A DNA stretch of 64,000 nucleotides from Aedes albopictus (GCF_035046485.1 NC_085136.1:324412175-324476174), one strand, 5' to 3'; counted from the first letter of the stretch, positions 47,027 through 57,869 are shown. Notes: generated from the letters alone by a model not told the origin. A program made the numbers and translations.

Positions 47027-48126
47027 CAGCCATTTCATAGAAGAACGATATAGTGCATCTCCGATTGTCGTGATACTTGGTGGGCTTGTAGTTCTTCGGA
47101 AATAATTAGACCCGTATTTTTTTATTTCGTCATTAGCTTGACCAATTTTCATATAGGGTGGTCCAACAAATTAAGGTTTTTTAAAACTATTTTTTTTAAA
47201 TCGTAACTTTTGAACCAGTTGACCGATTTTGAACTTCTTTTTTATGTTTGAAAGCTATTGAATTGCTATTGAATTGTAGTTTTCAGGAAAAATACGTTAA
47301 AGGGGCTAAAATGTAAAGAGTACTATAAAATATGCAAATATATTTGTTTTTTTTTTCACGTTTCCATGGTCTCAGGACCAAAAAGGTACCCTGGTTTTAT
47401 ATTTTAATCAGAAAATTCAGGAAATTTGGCGTAACATATCAAAAAATCAGAAATGTATGTTGTTTTGTTTGTGAGCTATGATTTTTTGAATATAGAGAGT
47501 CATATATTTTAGTACTAGCTACTCTAAAATTGCTTGAAATTGCGAATTCTCATAAAACTTTGCATATTATTGCTTTTTAAAGTGATTCCTGGTGGTTTTG
47601 GTATCCATAATATAATAATGAATCAAAATATAATCAAATTTAAAAAAGTGTCTTGTATGGGAAAATTTGACCTTTTATTTTCAAAAAATCATATCTCAAA
47701 AACTAAAAAACATACATCTCTGATTTTTTGATATGCTACGCCAAATGTCCTGAATTTTCTGATTAAAATATAAAACCAGGGTACCTCTTTGGTCCCGAGA
47801 CCATGAAAACGTGAAAAAACTAATATATTTGCATATTTTATAGTACTCTTTACATTTGAGCCCCTTCAACGTATTTTTCCTGGAAACTACAATAGCTTTC
47901 AAACAAAAAAAAGAAGTTTTAAATCGGTCAACTGGTTCAAAAGTTACGATTTTTTGAAAAATTTTAGTTTTGAAAAACCTTAATTTTTTGGACCACCCTA
48001 TATGAAAATTGGTCACCCTAATAACGAAATAAAAAATACGGGTCTAATTATTTCCGAAGAACTACAAGCCCACCAAGTATCACGACAATCGGAGATGCAC
48101 TATATCGTTTTTCTATGGAATGGCTG
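47027..48126. mobile_element. 1.1-kb fold-back element
   Basis: Arms of over 450 bp mirror each other: CAGCCATTTCATAGAAGAAC, GGTGGGCTTGTAGTTCTTCG and ATAGGGTGGTCCAACAAATT on the left reappear reversed on the right. Frames on the two strands are therefore mirror copies and not genes. Confidence 0.9.
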
Positions 48127-48240
48127 ATGTAGAAAAGGATGCTAATGTGGAGGCCATATGCGTACACGCTTTCATTTAACCACGGGTAAAGTGTACACAT
48201 ATCGCCTCCACTTTAGCATCCTATTCATCAGCATGTGCGA
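48127..48240. repeat. hairpin GGATGCTAATGTGGAGG
   Basis: AAGGATGCTAATGTGGAGGC and GCCTCCACTTTAGCATCCTA pair, with GCGTACAC/GTGTACAC closing the loop. Confidence 0.75.
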
Positions 48241-48451
48241 TTATTTGATATCATAACTAATTTTGCTTTCGGGATGTTATCAATAACTCTTTAATATCAA
48301 AATTTGTTATTGAAATTTTTACTAAATTCACTGTTATTAAGTTGTTATTGACACTAACAAAACATGTTATTAAATTGATTTTCCAGGAACAAATTTTTGT
48401 TATGTGACTTGTTATTTTGCCGCTTATGACAGTCAAGTTTTTAACTCAATA

Positions 48452-49873
48452 TGGTCGGGGTTCTGCTAAACCGAACCAAAGACCATTTTTTGAAAAATTG
48501 AGTTTTCTTTACCATTGAATGAAGAAATTGATGATCCTCCTTCGATGTAAAAATGCAGTAATTCTGACAGCTCTTAGTGGAGTAAATTCAAAATTTCTGT
48601 TTGGCAGAACATACAAAAAATAAAATTGCATCCAACCAGAGTGAACTGTGAACCATTCCATAGAATCAGCGAAATGTTTTAGTGTTGGTCCAGATGAAGA
48701 ACATTTCAAGTTATGCCCATCGCCGTCAAATTTCTAACTTCCAACCGACTCATAGTAACAATCTGTGGGAGAATCGAACACGTAACTAGAAATACGGATG
48801 TTGGAGGATACAATTATGTTTCGATGGTGCTGATCGCCATTTTTCCAAATCACATTCAGCCAGACCGAACCAAATGCACTGCATTTTAGGATCTATTTAT
48901 TCTCAACAATACAAAAATCAACTGGTTTTAAATACCTGCGTTATGTCGACACACCTCATACTGATAATTTAACACAGAAGCCGTCATTGAACAACAAGGC
49001 TAATATGAATAATAAAGCTTGAAAAAAAATCAAACACTTGGTTCGCTTTGGCTGATCGAAAAATGGCGTTTTCACGAAAACCATGCTAGAGAAGAATGTT
49101 TAGAACTTGATTCAGACTTAACGACTGACCTTCAGCTAAGTAAAATGACTTAGAGGTAACGTGCTTGGTTATCACTTAAAGGGCTCAAGTTCGAATCTCT
49201 TTAATATTTTCGAATTTTTTTTTGTCTTAGTTCACTTTGGCAGATCATTTTCATGGTTTTCTTCGACCAGTATAAATTTGAAGTACACAAATTGCTCCAT
49301 TTTTACATCTCAGGACCTCAGGACATGCAAGGACATCATTTTACACAATCACTCTTGCTCTGTGCCTGCACATGCACCGTCTATAAAAAACATAGGTGGG
49401 AAGGGCTGAGCTGGGAGGGCTTCCGCCGTTCATATTTCGAACTATTTTGAAAACTCCATGCTACCATAATATACGCGTCCTCTCTGATTCATGTAAGGAA
49501 TTGTGAGTGATATCTATTTCAACTTCATAGACGATGAAAAATCGAGTTTTTTTCACAATCCGAATGGTTTTCTATGAAACAAAGAAACACAGTCAGCCAC
49601 ACTGAACTATAAACCATATTCCAATGTTTTTGTTCAGCCAGAGTGAACTGAGTGCGAAGTACTGAAAAATTAAATGTAATTATATCAATGATTTCAAATA
49701 ATTTACATGCATTCTTCGTCTCTGATGATTAATAAAGGCTTATAAGTTACATGTGTGTGGAAAAGTTTCAAATAATCTTAACTGTTGTTTATTTGTGAGT
49801 GGTTGAACTTTAAGCTTAATTATCTCGGAATAAACTTTCTGGCGCTTAGTTCGGTTTAGCAGAACCCCGACCA
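48452..49873. mobile_element. 1.4-kb TA-flanked element with TGGTCGGGG ends
   Basis: Inverted ends TGGTCGGGGTTCTGCTAAAC (25 bp paired in total) are flanked by TA at 48450-48451 and 49874-49875. The interior repeats motifs such as CAGCCAGAGTGAACTG and CCAACCAGAGTGAACTG. No transposase frame was seen. Confidence 0.82.
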
Positions 49874-49979
49874 TATGTTATGTTAATAACATAAAAATAA
49901 CTTATTCCGTTATGCAGTTATTTTGCCAAAATAACGCATTTTGTTATGCTGTTGTTATTCTCTTCTGCTCGGGCTCTTG

Positions 49980-50780
49980 TGAAATGGAGGTAGAGAAATT
50001 GAAGAATCTACGAAGCGTGAGAAAGGCAGAACTACTGAGCGAACCATTCTGGTCTTGGACAACGGGAGAATAAGCAACATATCAAACTAATCGATCAGTT
50101 TCAGTAGATTCTAGCAATAATTTTGAATGCTTGAACTGTAAACGGATCGGGCATCGCGTGGAGGATTGTACGACTTTAAAAGCGTTATTAAGCGTTAGCA
50201 ATCGACGAGCATTGGAAGGTGGTTCGAAGTCTCGGATAATGCCGAACTTGTTTGTAAAAACCACGGTTGATGGTTCTGTCGAATCGGAACGACCGGTTGT
50301 CTAGCTTGGCCCTATTCCTTTCTTCAATTCATGGGACCACCATTTTCACAACAGAAATCATCTAGTTCTGGTTCTGGACTTCTGGTTGGTTAAAAATTCA
50401 GCCCTCTACATTCGTGCGTCACCCGAAGAATTGACCAACGCGGATCTTCGTCGCGTGTGGTATTCGTCGCTTGATGCGGTGAACAACCTTTAGGGAGCCT
50501 GCACCGGTGCGGCTCATCTTCTGGAATGTCTCAGCAAAAGTTTATGGAGTCTCATTTTACAGTATGCTACTGGGGAGGCGCGACCAGATGACCTTTTCTC
50601 CTTATGTACGCGCATCCTGTTGCGGTGAGTGCATACAAGAGGTGTTCTATCAGGTACGTCTTCGAGCTGATAATCGTCGTTCACAGCGGGGAGTACATCG
50701 ATCTGGCCCATCTTCTACACAGGAAACGTAGCTGATGGATGGTGAGACATGTGGGTCAACTAGCTCCCACAGTGCAATTT
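49980..50780 (+). pseudogene. BEL/Pao gag remnant with zinc knuckle
   Basis: Near 50130-50175 the plus strand reads CLNCKRIGHRVEDC, a CCHC knuckle (C-x2-C-x4-H-x4-C), and then TTLKALLSVSNRRAL, typical of gag in BEL/Pao elements. The frame is short and interrupted. Sequence to about 50780 is eroded and may be the following protease/RT region. Confidence 0.5.
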
Positions 50781-50807
50781 GTCAAGAATACAATCACCAA
50801 ACGAGAC

Positions 50808-51165
50808 CCACTAAAGCACCTCTGATAACTCCTGTAACCACCCTGGAACTCCCTGAGACCTCCTGGAACGCCCGTGGGACCCCAAGGAAGCCTACTGTAG
50901 CCCCTGGGACCCCTTGAAACGCCTCTAAAGCACCCCTGAGACCCCATGGAAACCCTAAAGCACTCTGGAATCCCCCGAAACGGCCCAGAGACACCTTGAA
51001 GCTCCCCTGAGACTTCCAAAAGCACCCCGGAGATCCCCTGGAAACCTCCTGTAGCCTCCTGGGTCCCCTTGAATAGCGACTGAGTCCCCCTGAAATACAC
51101 CTGAGATTCCCTAAATCATCCTTGGGACTCCTGGAACTCTCTTGATATCCACTGGGGGGCCCTAG
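50808..51165. repeat. degenerate CCCCTGAGACC minisatellite, block 1
   Basis: Short units such as CCCCTGAGACCCCATGGAAA, CCTGGAACGCCC and CTCCTGTAGCC repeat with variable spacing of about 12-25 bp. The minus-strand Gly/Val/Ser-rich frames here are an effect of the composition. Confidence 0.85.
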
Positions 51166-51169
51166 TGCT

Positions 51170-51325
51170 CCCATGAAGGTCGCCCATTTGAAACCATCAA
51201 CCACTCCTCGCTTAGAGCTCTTGGCGACTATGCTAGAAGTACGATTGACCAAATACTTGGTTGACGGTCGTACATTGCCCGTTCAGAAACACTTCTTCTG
51301 GAGTAACTATCAGTTGGATAAACGC
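51170..51325 (+). pseudogene. BEL/Pao pol fragment (RNase H approach)
   Basis: The plus strand reads MKVAHLKPSTTPRLELLATM and then LEVRLTKYLV and QKHFFWS. This matches the conserved PLK...IPRLELQA block before the RNase H domain of BEL/Pao elements. It is enclosed between two minisatellite blocks. Confidence 0.75.
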
Positions 51326-51394
51326 AGCTCCCCGAAAATATCTGCCATTTGTTGCCAGTGCTGCCTCTGAAGGCATCTGAGACCGCATGAAATG

Positions 51395-52060
51395 CCTTTG
51401 AAACCCACCAAATCACCCCTGATAACTCCTGTAACCTCCCTGGAACTCTTTGGGACCTCCTGGAACGCCCGTGGGACCCCATGGAATCCTACTGTAACCC
51501 CCTGGGACCCCTTGAAACGCCTCTAAGACCGTCTAAAGCACCCCTGAGACCCCATGAAACCCCTAAAGCACTCTGGGATCCTCTCAAATGGCCCAGAGAC
51601 ATCTCCCTTGAATCTTCCAGAAGCACCCCGGAGATCCCCTGGAAACCTCCTGTAATCTCCTGGGACCACTTGAATTACGACTGAGACCCACTGACATACA
51701 CCTGAGCTCCCCTAAATCATCCTTGAGACTCCTGGAACTCTCCTGAAATCCACTGGGGGCCCTAATGCTCCCATGAAACCTCCTGGAATTCCCCAGGACG
51801 TCTGCCACGCCCCTGAGATGCCCTGCAAGCCCCATGAAACCCCTGGGACCCCCTATGACCCCCTGAAATGCTCGTGATATCCTCTGAGACTTTCTTAAGC
51901 ATCTCTGGGCCCCCGAAACAATCCTGAGATCCCCTGAATCACTCCTGAGACTCGCTGAAACCCATCTAAAATTCACTGGGGTCCTTTGAAACGCCCCTGA
52001 CACCCCTTGAACCACCCCTGAGGCCCACCGAGATCCTCTGAGACACCAATCTTTGAACGA
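51395..52060. repeat. degenerate CCCCTGAGACC minisatellite, block 2
   Basis: 51405-51790 repeats much of 50815-51165 in the same order (CCACTGGGGGCCCTA and CTCCTGGAACTCTCCTG recur), so a segment was duplicated directly around the BEL fragment. The array then continues with further variants. Confidence 0.85.
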
Positions 52061-52584
52061 AAACAGCAAAATCAACGAAAAAGTGTTTAGTTGTAAATCA
52101 ATAGTTTTTTTTATTGTTCATCAATAGTTCCACTATTGAATCAAGTAGTTGTCAGTGGGGTTTACGTAATGAGGTTAAATAGATCATATTCTAAACACTT
52201 TTGCATCCTGCATATTTATCTATAATTTCGTTTGTCTCGAATTCGTCGAAAATCGATGGTGCTCTTGAGAAGTAGAAGGTTACAAAACATATTCAGTAAT
52301 GTATTGTCATTGTTGTACAATTTTGCGCACAATTGGTTTTCATCGATTTTGTATAATTGGTTTGTATTTCTGTGACATGTATTCAGTTTCATCGTATTTG
52401 AATCACCATGGTGATTTACTGCAGTATTTATGACATTGACACTCGGAGATCTCGTTTCATACTATCATGCATTCCTCAGCAGCAGCTTCACCTCATTTAC
52501 CTCTTTTTCAGATAGAATGTCTTGTTTAAAATTGAAACATTTTTTTTGCAACCTGTTTAAAAACTGTGTATGATTGCTCATAAT
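52061..52584. other. unassigned AT-rich interval
   Basis: No coding sequence or repeat was recognised. Confidence 0.4.
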
Positions 52585-52597
52585 ATTAAACTATTGA

Positions 52598-52782
52598 GTG
52601 GAGCGGATCTGGTGTGATGGTTAAAGCGCGTGACTATCACGCCGAGGACCTGGGATCGAATCCCACTCCCGACAAACTCGCAAAATGTGAGTTCTTCCTT
52701 CGGAAGGGAAGTAAAGCGTGGGTCCCGAGATGAACTAGCCAAAGGGCTTAAAATCTCGTTAATTCAGATAAAAAAAAAAAAA
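52598..52782 (+). mobile_element. tRNA-derived SINE, family C, recent copy
   Basis: Same head (GTGGAGCGGATCTGGTGTG, B-box GGGATCGAATCCC) and body as 10982-11163, ending in about 13 A. A perfect 13-bp duplication ATTAAACTATTGA lies at 52585-52597 and 52783-52795. The intact duplication and tail suggest a young insertion. Confidence 0.92.
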
Positions 52783-52795
52783 ATTAAACTATTGA

Positions 52796-53301
52796 AGTAT
52801 GTCTTGAAATATATCATATGTTTCAGAGTAAACTGTTTTTGTTTTGATTTGCTCAACCCCCCTAACTGTTATCATGAGAACAGACTTGCAAGATGCCTCT
52901 GTCAAAGTAATGCATCACCTGAGGACATGTGGTTGTTTTGATAAGCTCGAGACAAACATCAATGTCAAATTATCAAAATCAAATAAGAAACATTCAATCA
53001 ATTTTCGTAAATTTCCTCCCTCCTCCTATATATGATAACTGGCAACCCTGCCGTGTTAAGCTTTGCTATATTTTCCGTTCGTTGATTTTTAACTGTTTTT
53101 AAGCATTTGTATCTCGTTATATATTTTAATTACCTGACCATATATTGAATAATAGTCCGTTGTTTGTGGATTAGCTGCAATTAGTACCGTACATGTCGAA
53201 TATCGCTTAATAAATCGAAATACAATTCGACTGAACTTGCTGCTATTGTGCGCTGCTGCTGTGTGTCCCTACGTGTGCTGTGTTTACATTTCGTTGCGAC
53301 G
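52796..53301 (+). other. left flank and presumed 5' leader of CR1-like element
   Basis: The left boundary of the retrotransposon is not marked by a target duplication. Sequence from about 53040 is G+C-richer and leads to the ORF1 start. CR1-type elements often have ill-defined 5' ends. Confidence 0.4.
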
Positions 53302-54108
53302 ATGAATGCAGAAAAGAATTGCGCCAAGTGCTGCCAAGCGATAACCGGCACCGACTTCGTTACATGCCGTGGATATTGCAAGTGCTCGTTCCATATGATG
53401 TGTGCTGGAATCACCAGAGCCCTGATGAATTATTTCCCTGCCCACCGCAAAAATTTGTATTGGATGTGTGATAAATGCGGGGAGCGCTTCGAAAATTCTC
53501 AACTGCACTCTATCTCGGAAACTGCCGACGAAAAATCCCCATTGGTGTCGCTCACGGAGGCTATCGCGAATCTGCAAACTGAAATTAAACAGTTGTCCTC
53601 GAAATCTATTCGCTCCGTCCAATCTCCGGCAGTCAAACGTTGGCCCTCAATCGATCTACCCGTTCGTGCTGCGAAGCGGCCCCGTGGACCGGACTCTTCA
53701 CAGATACCTGAATGTCGGTCTGGCTCAAAGCAGGTGGGAATAAACGTTGTATCCGTTCCCACCTGTGGTAAACCTGTGAGCAAATTTTGGCTCTATTTAT
53801 CCCGTATTCGCCCCAGCGTGACAAACGAAGAAATTTCTGCTATGGTACGTGCAAACCTAGAGTTAAACGAGGACCCCGATGTTGTGAAACTGGTGGCTAA
53901 GGGAGCTGACGTCAGCAACATGAGCTTCATTTCCTTCAAGGTTGGGCTTGACCCAGCCTTGAAATCAAACGCACTGGACCCATCAACCTGGCCGGAAGGA
54001 ATCCTGTTCCGAGAGTTTGAGGAGTTAAATGCTCAAAAATTTCGGAAACCTTCGGTCGTAGCTCTGACGCCAACATCTGCAACGTCGGAAGCTGCCATGG
54101 AACAATAA
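53302..54108 (+). CDS. CR1-like retrotransposon ORF1 protein (PHD-type zinc finger)
   Basis: 268 codons. The nucleic-acid-binding partner of the ORF2 polymerase in non-LTR elements. Residues 7-59 form a PHD-like finger: C7, C10, C22, C26, H31, C34, C56 and C59, with Trp54 before the last pair. Residues 60-170 are a Ser/Pro- and Arg-rich linker, including KRPRGP. About 170-240 is a conserved C-terminal block, KFWLYLSRIRPSVTNEEISA to GILFREFEEL, of the kind seen in insect CR1 ORF1 proteins. I chose ATG 53302 (A at -3) over an in-frame ATG at 53248 because the finger follows it directly. It is intact and ends 20 bp before ORF2. The clade name is from memory of motifs; Jockey- or L2-type is less likely. 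Confidence 0.85.
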   Translation: MNAEKNCAKCCQAITGTDFVTCRGYCKCSFHMMCAGITRALMNYFPAHRKNLYWMCDKCGERFENSQLHSISETADEKSPLVSLTEAIANLQTEIKQLSSKSIRSVQSPAVKRWPSIDLPVRAAKRPRGPDSSQIPECRSGSKQVGINVVSVPTCGKPVSKFWLYLSRIRPSVTNEEISAMVRANLELNEDPDVVKLVAKGADVSNMSFISFKVGLDPALKSNALDPSTWPEGILFREFEELNAQKFRKPSVVALTPTSATSEAAMEQ

Positions 54109-54128
54109 ACATCTCAACGCGCTCTTCT

Positions 54129-57116
54129 TTGGACGGTGGGAGCCCACGGGCTCCCATCACAGGCGAGTATTGTCATAGTATTCCTTTCGATCTCACACTC
54201 AATAGCCCTGTGTTGCAGCATGCTTCCCCCGTTGTCTCTCCAGACGATGACGTCTGGATTTATTACCAGAACGTGAGAGGATTGAGAACCAAGCTGGATG
54301 ATCTCTATTTGACGAGCTTCGACTGCGATTTCGACGTTATCATGATGACGGAGACAGGACTGGACGACAGCATACATTCTACGCAAGCTTTTGGACAATC
54401 TTTCAACGTTTACCGTTGTGACCGTGGTCCTTCAAACAGCGACAAACATTGCTTTGGTGGTGTCCTCATTGCTGTATCCGAACGCCACAGCAGCTCTGGC
54501 TTTGTTTCGAACAACGGGCGACGATTGGAGCAGGTGTGTGTTTCCGCGAACGTTCGTGGTACCCGATTCCTGATGTGCAACGTCTACATACCACCGGATA
54601 AAAGCCGTGATGCCGATTTGCTTGAGGAGCACATCGCAACAGTTCGTGAAATTTGTGACTACGCTACCCCTGGCGACATCGTCCTCGTGTGCGGAGATTA
54701 TAATCAACCACATATTGCATGGGCGAAAGATGATAGTGGAACCATACGATTTGTCAGTTCATCCCAATTGAGTCCAGCGGGCACATCGTTAGTCGACAGC
54801 ATGGACTTCATGAACTTGATTCAAGCAAATACACAGCTGAACCATTTAGGCCGCACGCTAGATCTGGTTTTCGCGTCTGATGTGAGTCGTGTTTCCGTTG
54901 ATGCTTCTGAGGAGTCTTTGCTTCCTATTGACACTCACCATCCCCCGCTCAACATCCGTATCAATATTGCAACCGAAAGCACGCGCTTTTCACCGCTGAC
55001 AAGTAATGGAGCGCTCAACTATCCGAAAATCGATTTCGACTGCCTCTCTGCTTTCTTGTCAGATCTGGATTGGAACTGCATCTATGATTGTACAGACATC
55101 AATGACATGGCTTTCAACTTCTGTAATACCATATGCCAATGGTTGAACGAAAATGTTCCTCTGAAAAAGAAGCCCTTATCGCCACCTTGGAGTACACCCC
55201 TTCTTCGAAAGCTGAAGCGTGAACGCAACAAATGGCAGCGCCATTTGCGGTCCCATAAAACAACATTTGCCAAAAGCAACTTCAAGCGGGTGAGCAACGA
55301 TTATAAGAAGATGAATGCGGAGCTCTATAAGTCTCACGTTCTAAGGGTGCAGTTTGGTTTACGTCGAGACCCAAAATCTTTCTGGAGATTTGTGAATAGC
55401 AAAAGGAAAAGTTCGTCTGTTCCTTCCAACGTTATTTATGAGGGGCAAGAGTCTGTGAATGAGTCGGAAGCTTGTGATTTCTTTGCAAAGCACTTTGCTT
55501 CAGTCTTCCAATTACCGTCATCTGGCGACCAGGCGGAACGTGCCGCTTCTCGTGTTACTCCGGATGCGGTAGATCTGGACACGTTTGAAATTTCATCCGA
55601 TATGATTGTCGAGGCCTCAAAAAAGCTGAAAAACTCATTCGCTCCTGGACCAGACGGCATTCCCGCCGTGGTGTTTCGTCGCTGCATTAGTGCCGTTGCG
55701 GAACCGCTATCGTTCATCTTTAGACAGTCATTCGAACAAGGAGAGTTCCCTACGATTTGGAAAACGTCGTACATGTTCCCTGTGCACAAAAGTGGGGACA
55801 AAAAGGATGTGAAAAACTATCGCGGGATTACCAGTCTCTCTACCGCTTCGAAACTATTCGAGATCATTGTAAGCGATCGCTTAATGCGTGCCTCGAAAGC
55901 CTACATCTCGAGCGATCAACACGGCTTTATTCCCGGTAGGTCTGTAGCCACCAATCTCCTGGATTTGACAACTACCTGTCTGACAGCTATGGAAGAAAGG
56001 ATGCAAGTAGACGTAATTTACACGGACTTGAAGGCAGCGTTCGACAAAATTGACCACAAGGTGTTGATATGCAAGTTGTCTAGACTGGGAATCTCGAATA
56101 GGCTCTTAGCGTGGTTTTCATCGTACCTGACGGACAGAAAGCTGTGTGTCAAACACGGAGCGTACGTTTCTGCGCCGTTTGTTGCCTCGTCTGGTGTGCC
56201 TCAAGGCAGCAATTTGGGACCCTTGTTATTTGTCATCTTCTTTAATGATGCAGCATCGACACTTGGTTTCAAGTGCAAGCTCGTTTACGCCGACGATCTC
56301 AAGATCTACATGGTGGTGCGATCCATAGAAGACTGCCTTCGTCTGCAAACCTTGCTTAACATGTTTGCACAATGGTGCGAGGAGAACAAGCTTGTTATCA
56401 GCGTACCTAAATGCCAAGTGATGACTTTCTACCGCTCTAAGGATCCGATAATGTTTGACTACCACATCAATGGCTCCATTCTAAAAAGGGTGGACGAAGT
56501 GACGGATCTTGGAATCATACTGGATCGCCAGCTTAGCTTTCAATCTCATTATGCGAGTATTATCTCGAAAGCAAATCGACAACTTGGTTTTGTTTTCAAG
56601 ATTGCTAAAGACTTCACAGATCCACATTGCCTGAAATCGCTCTACTGCTCCCTCGTACGCCCGATCCTGGAGAATGCCTCGGTTGTTTGGGCCCCACATG
56701 ATGTCACATGGAATCTGAGGATTGAACGAGTGCAAAAAAGGTTTGTTCGACTCGCGCTTAGGAGTCTCCCGTGGCGTGATCCCTTGAATCTTCCGGCGTA
56801 CCCCGACAGATGTCGTTTGCTCGGTCTGGAAACTCTTGGTAGAAGACGCAAAATTCAACAGGCTGCATTCGTTGTAAAGCTCTTAAATAGTGATATTGAC
56901 TGCCCAAGACTCCTGTCACTGCTCGACTTCCATGTACCTGGCAGGATGCTAAGACAGCGAAGTCTAATGCAAACCGGATTTCATCGTACTCTGTATGGAT
57001 ACAACCAACCAATTTGTGCTATGGTCCGAATGTTCAACACCGTAGAATCAGTTTTTGACTTTGGGTTAACGTCTAAGCAGTTTGTGACTAGGTTGCGAAG
57101 ACTGGATTTCATTTAA
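54129..57116 (+). CDS. CR1-like retrotransposon ORF2: endonuclease and reverse transcriptase
   Basis: 995 codons, uninterrupted, the usual size for CR1-type ORF2. It nicks target DNA and copies the element RNA in the nucleus. The N-terminal AP-type endonuclease has Asn48 (YYQNVRG), Glu75 (TETGLDD), GDYN at 189-192 and the D-T-H-H block at 268-271. The reverse transcriptase starts near residue 495 (SFAPGPDGIPAVVF) and carries HKSGDKKDVKNYRGI, Asp633 in motif A (YTDLKAAFD), SGVPQGSNLGP and the catalytic YADD at 720-723. The C-terminal thumb-like region follows to the stop. All catalytic residues that I can check are present, so this copy may be competent or very recently was. It probably depends on ORF1 through termination-reinitiation on one transcript. 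Confidence 0.93.
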   Translation: MDGGSPRAPITGEYCHSIPFDLTLNSPVLQHASPVVSPDDDVWIYYQNVRGLRTKLDDLYLTSFDCDFDVIMMTETGLDDSIHSTQAFGQSFNVYRCDRGPSNSDKHCFGGVLIAVSERHSSSGFVSNNGRRLEQVCVSANVRGTRFLMCNVYIPPDKSRDADLLEEHIATVREICDYATPGDIVLVCGDYNQPHIAWAKDDSGTIRFVSSSQLSPAGTSLVDSMDFMNLIQANTQLNHLGRTLDLVFASDVSRVSVDASEESLLPIDTHHPPLNIRINIATESTRFSPLTSNGALNYPKIDFDCLSAFLSDLDWNCIYDCTDINDMAFNFCNTICQWLNENVPLKKKPLSPPWSTPLLRKLKRERNKWQRHLRSHKTTFAKSNFKRVSNDYKKMNAELYKSHVLRVQFGLRRDPKSFWRFVNSKRKSSSVPSNVIYEGQESVNESEACDFFAKHFASVFQLPSSGDQAERAASRVTPDAVDLDTFEISSDMIVEASKKLKNSFAPGPDGIPAVVFRRCISAVAEPLSFIFRQSFEQGEFPTIWKTSYMFPVHKSGDKKDVKNYRGITSLSTASKLFEIIVSDRLMRASKAYISSDQHGFIPGRSVATNLLDLTTTCLTAMEERMQVDVIYTDLKAAFDKIDHKVLICKLSRLGISNRLLAWFSSYLTDRKLCVKHGAYVSAPFVASSGVPQGSNLGPLLFVIFFNDAASTLGFKCKLVYADDLKIYMVVRSIEDCLRLQTLLNMFAQWCEENKLVISVPKCQVMTFYRSKDPIMFDYHINGSILKRVDEVTDLGIILDRQLSFQSHYASIISKANRQLGFVFKIAKDFTDPHCLKSLYCSLVRPILENASVVWAPHDVTWNLRIERVQKRFVRLALRSLPWRDPLNLPAYPDRCRLLGLETLGRRRKIQQAAFVVKLLNSDIDCPRLLSLLDFHVPGRMLRQRSLMQTGFHRTLYGYNQPICAMVRMFNTVESVFDFGLTSKQFVTRLRRLDFI

Positions 57117-57195
57117 TTAGTAATAGATTTACTACATTCATTAAGACTATGTCAGATGAATTAATAATAAAATAAATAAATAAATAAATAAATAG
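57117..57195 (+). repeat. CR1-like 3' end with (AATA)n tail
   Basis: After the ORF2 stop come ~45 bp of 3' UTR and then about eight TAAA or AATA repeats ending at 57194. CR1-type elements end in short tandem repeats rather than long poly-A. No matching duplication was found at the 5' side. Confidence 0.75.
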
Positions 57196-57838
57196 GATTG
57201 CAGGGACGCCAGCTCCGTACGCAGTAAGCGCACGTCGCTTCACCCGAACGGTTCGTCGCCTCCGTTCACACTGATGAGCCCAATCAAACCAATCGTCCCC
57301 TAAGTCCCACAAGTCCCAAAACAGAACAGCGATGTGAAGTACCGTAGGTAGCCGCCGTAGAGAGCAGCGTGCTACCCTCTGCCGAAAAACTGAAGATCAT
57401 CTCCCTTTTACTCTGGGCTGGGCTGGGTGTGCGCGCTTGTTGGCGCTCTCTTTCTCCCGTCTTCTCCATCCATATCTTCGTCGTCTTCGCCGTGCGTCGG
57501 TCAAGGGGAAACACGACGACGGACGCGCGCAACTCTCGCTCGCGTGGGAGCGCGTGCTCACCGCACACACGCGTCCGACGCTGGCTCCACGTGCTCTTTT
57601 CGCGTTCGGCGGACCCTCTGTGTGCAGTGTGCGAAAGATCGGCGCAGATCTGCAAAGGGCAAACGATCGAGCACATGGCCTGCCTGCTGCGATCGCGATC
57701 GACTTCCCCTCGAAGGCACTCACTCTCGCGAGCGAGCGAGCGGGGTGGATTCTCGCGTGCCGAGTCACCCCCACCGTCATGGTCCGCTCTCGTTTTGGAA
57801 TCGGGCTCGGGCTCGGGCATTTCTCTAGGTGCCGGGCC
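57196..57838 (+). promoter_or_regulatory. Cyp18a1 upstream region
   Basis: G+C-rich with many CTCTCGCTCGCG and GAGCGAGCGAG tracts, which resemble GAGA-type elements, and GCTCGGGCTCGGGC just before the TATA box. Long open frames on both strands (such as 57284-58510 on minus) reflect scarcity of stops and have no protein signature. The region is bounded on the left by the CR1-like tail. Confidence 0.5.
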
Positions 57839-57846
57839 TATAAAAG
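57839..57846 (+). promoter_or_regulatory. TATA box of Cyp18a1
   Basis: TATAAAAG in a G+C-rich setting, about 450 bp before the start codon. A transcription start would be expected near 57866-57876. Confidence 0.65.
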
Positions 57847-57869
57847 TAGCAAGGACATATAACTCTACT

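Larger units (their letters stand above)
45720..49973. mobile_element. AT-rich element with CCCGAGCAGA ends, heavily invaded
   Basis: Left end CCCGAGCAGAGGGGAATA and right end TATTCTCTTCTGCTCGGG are inverted and each is flanked by CT, as in 16516-17456. Sub-terminal sequence on both sides is rich in GTTATT and AATAACA. Three further elements (46438-46993, 47027-48126 and 48452-49873) lie inside. No coding sequence. Confidence 0.65.

Noticed and set aside
50756..52075. Gly/Ser/Val-rich minus-strand frames of up to 163 codons
   Set aside because: Repeated composition of the minisatellite, with no domain.
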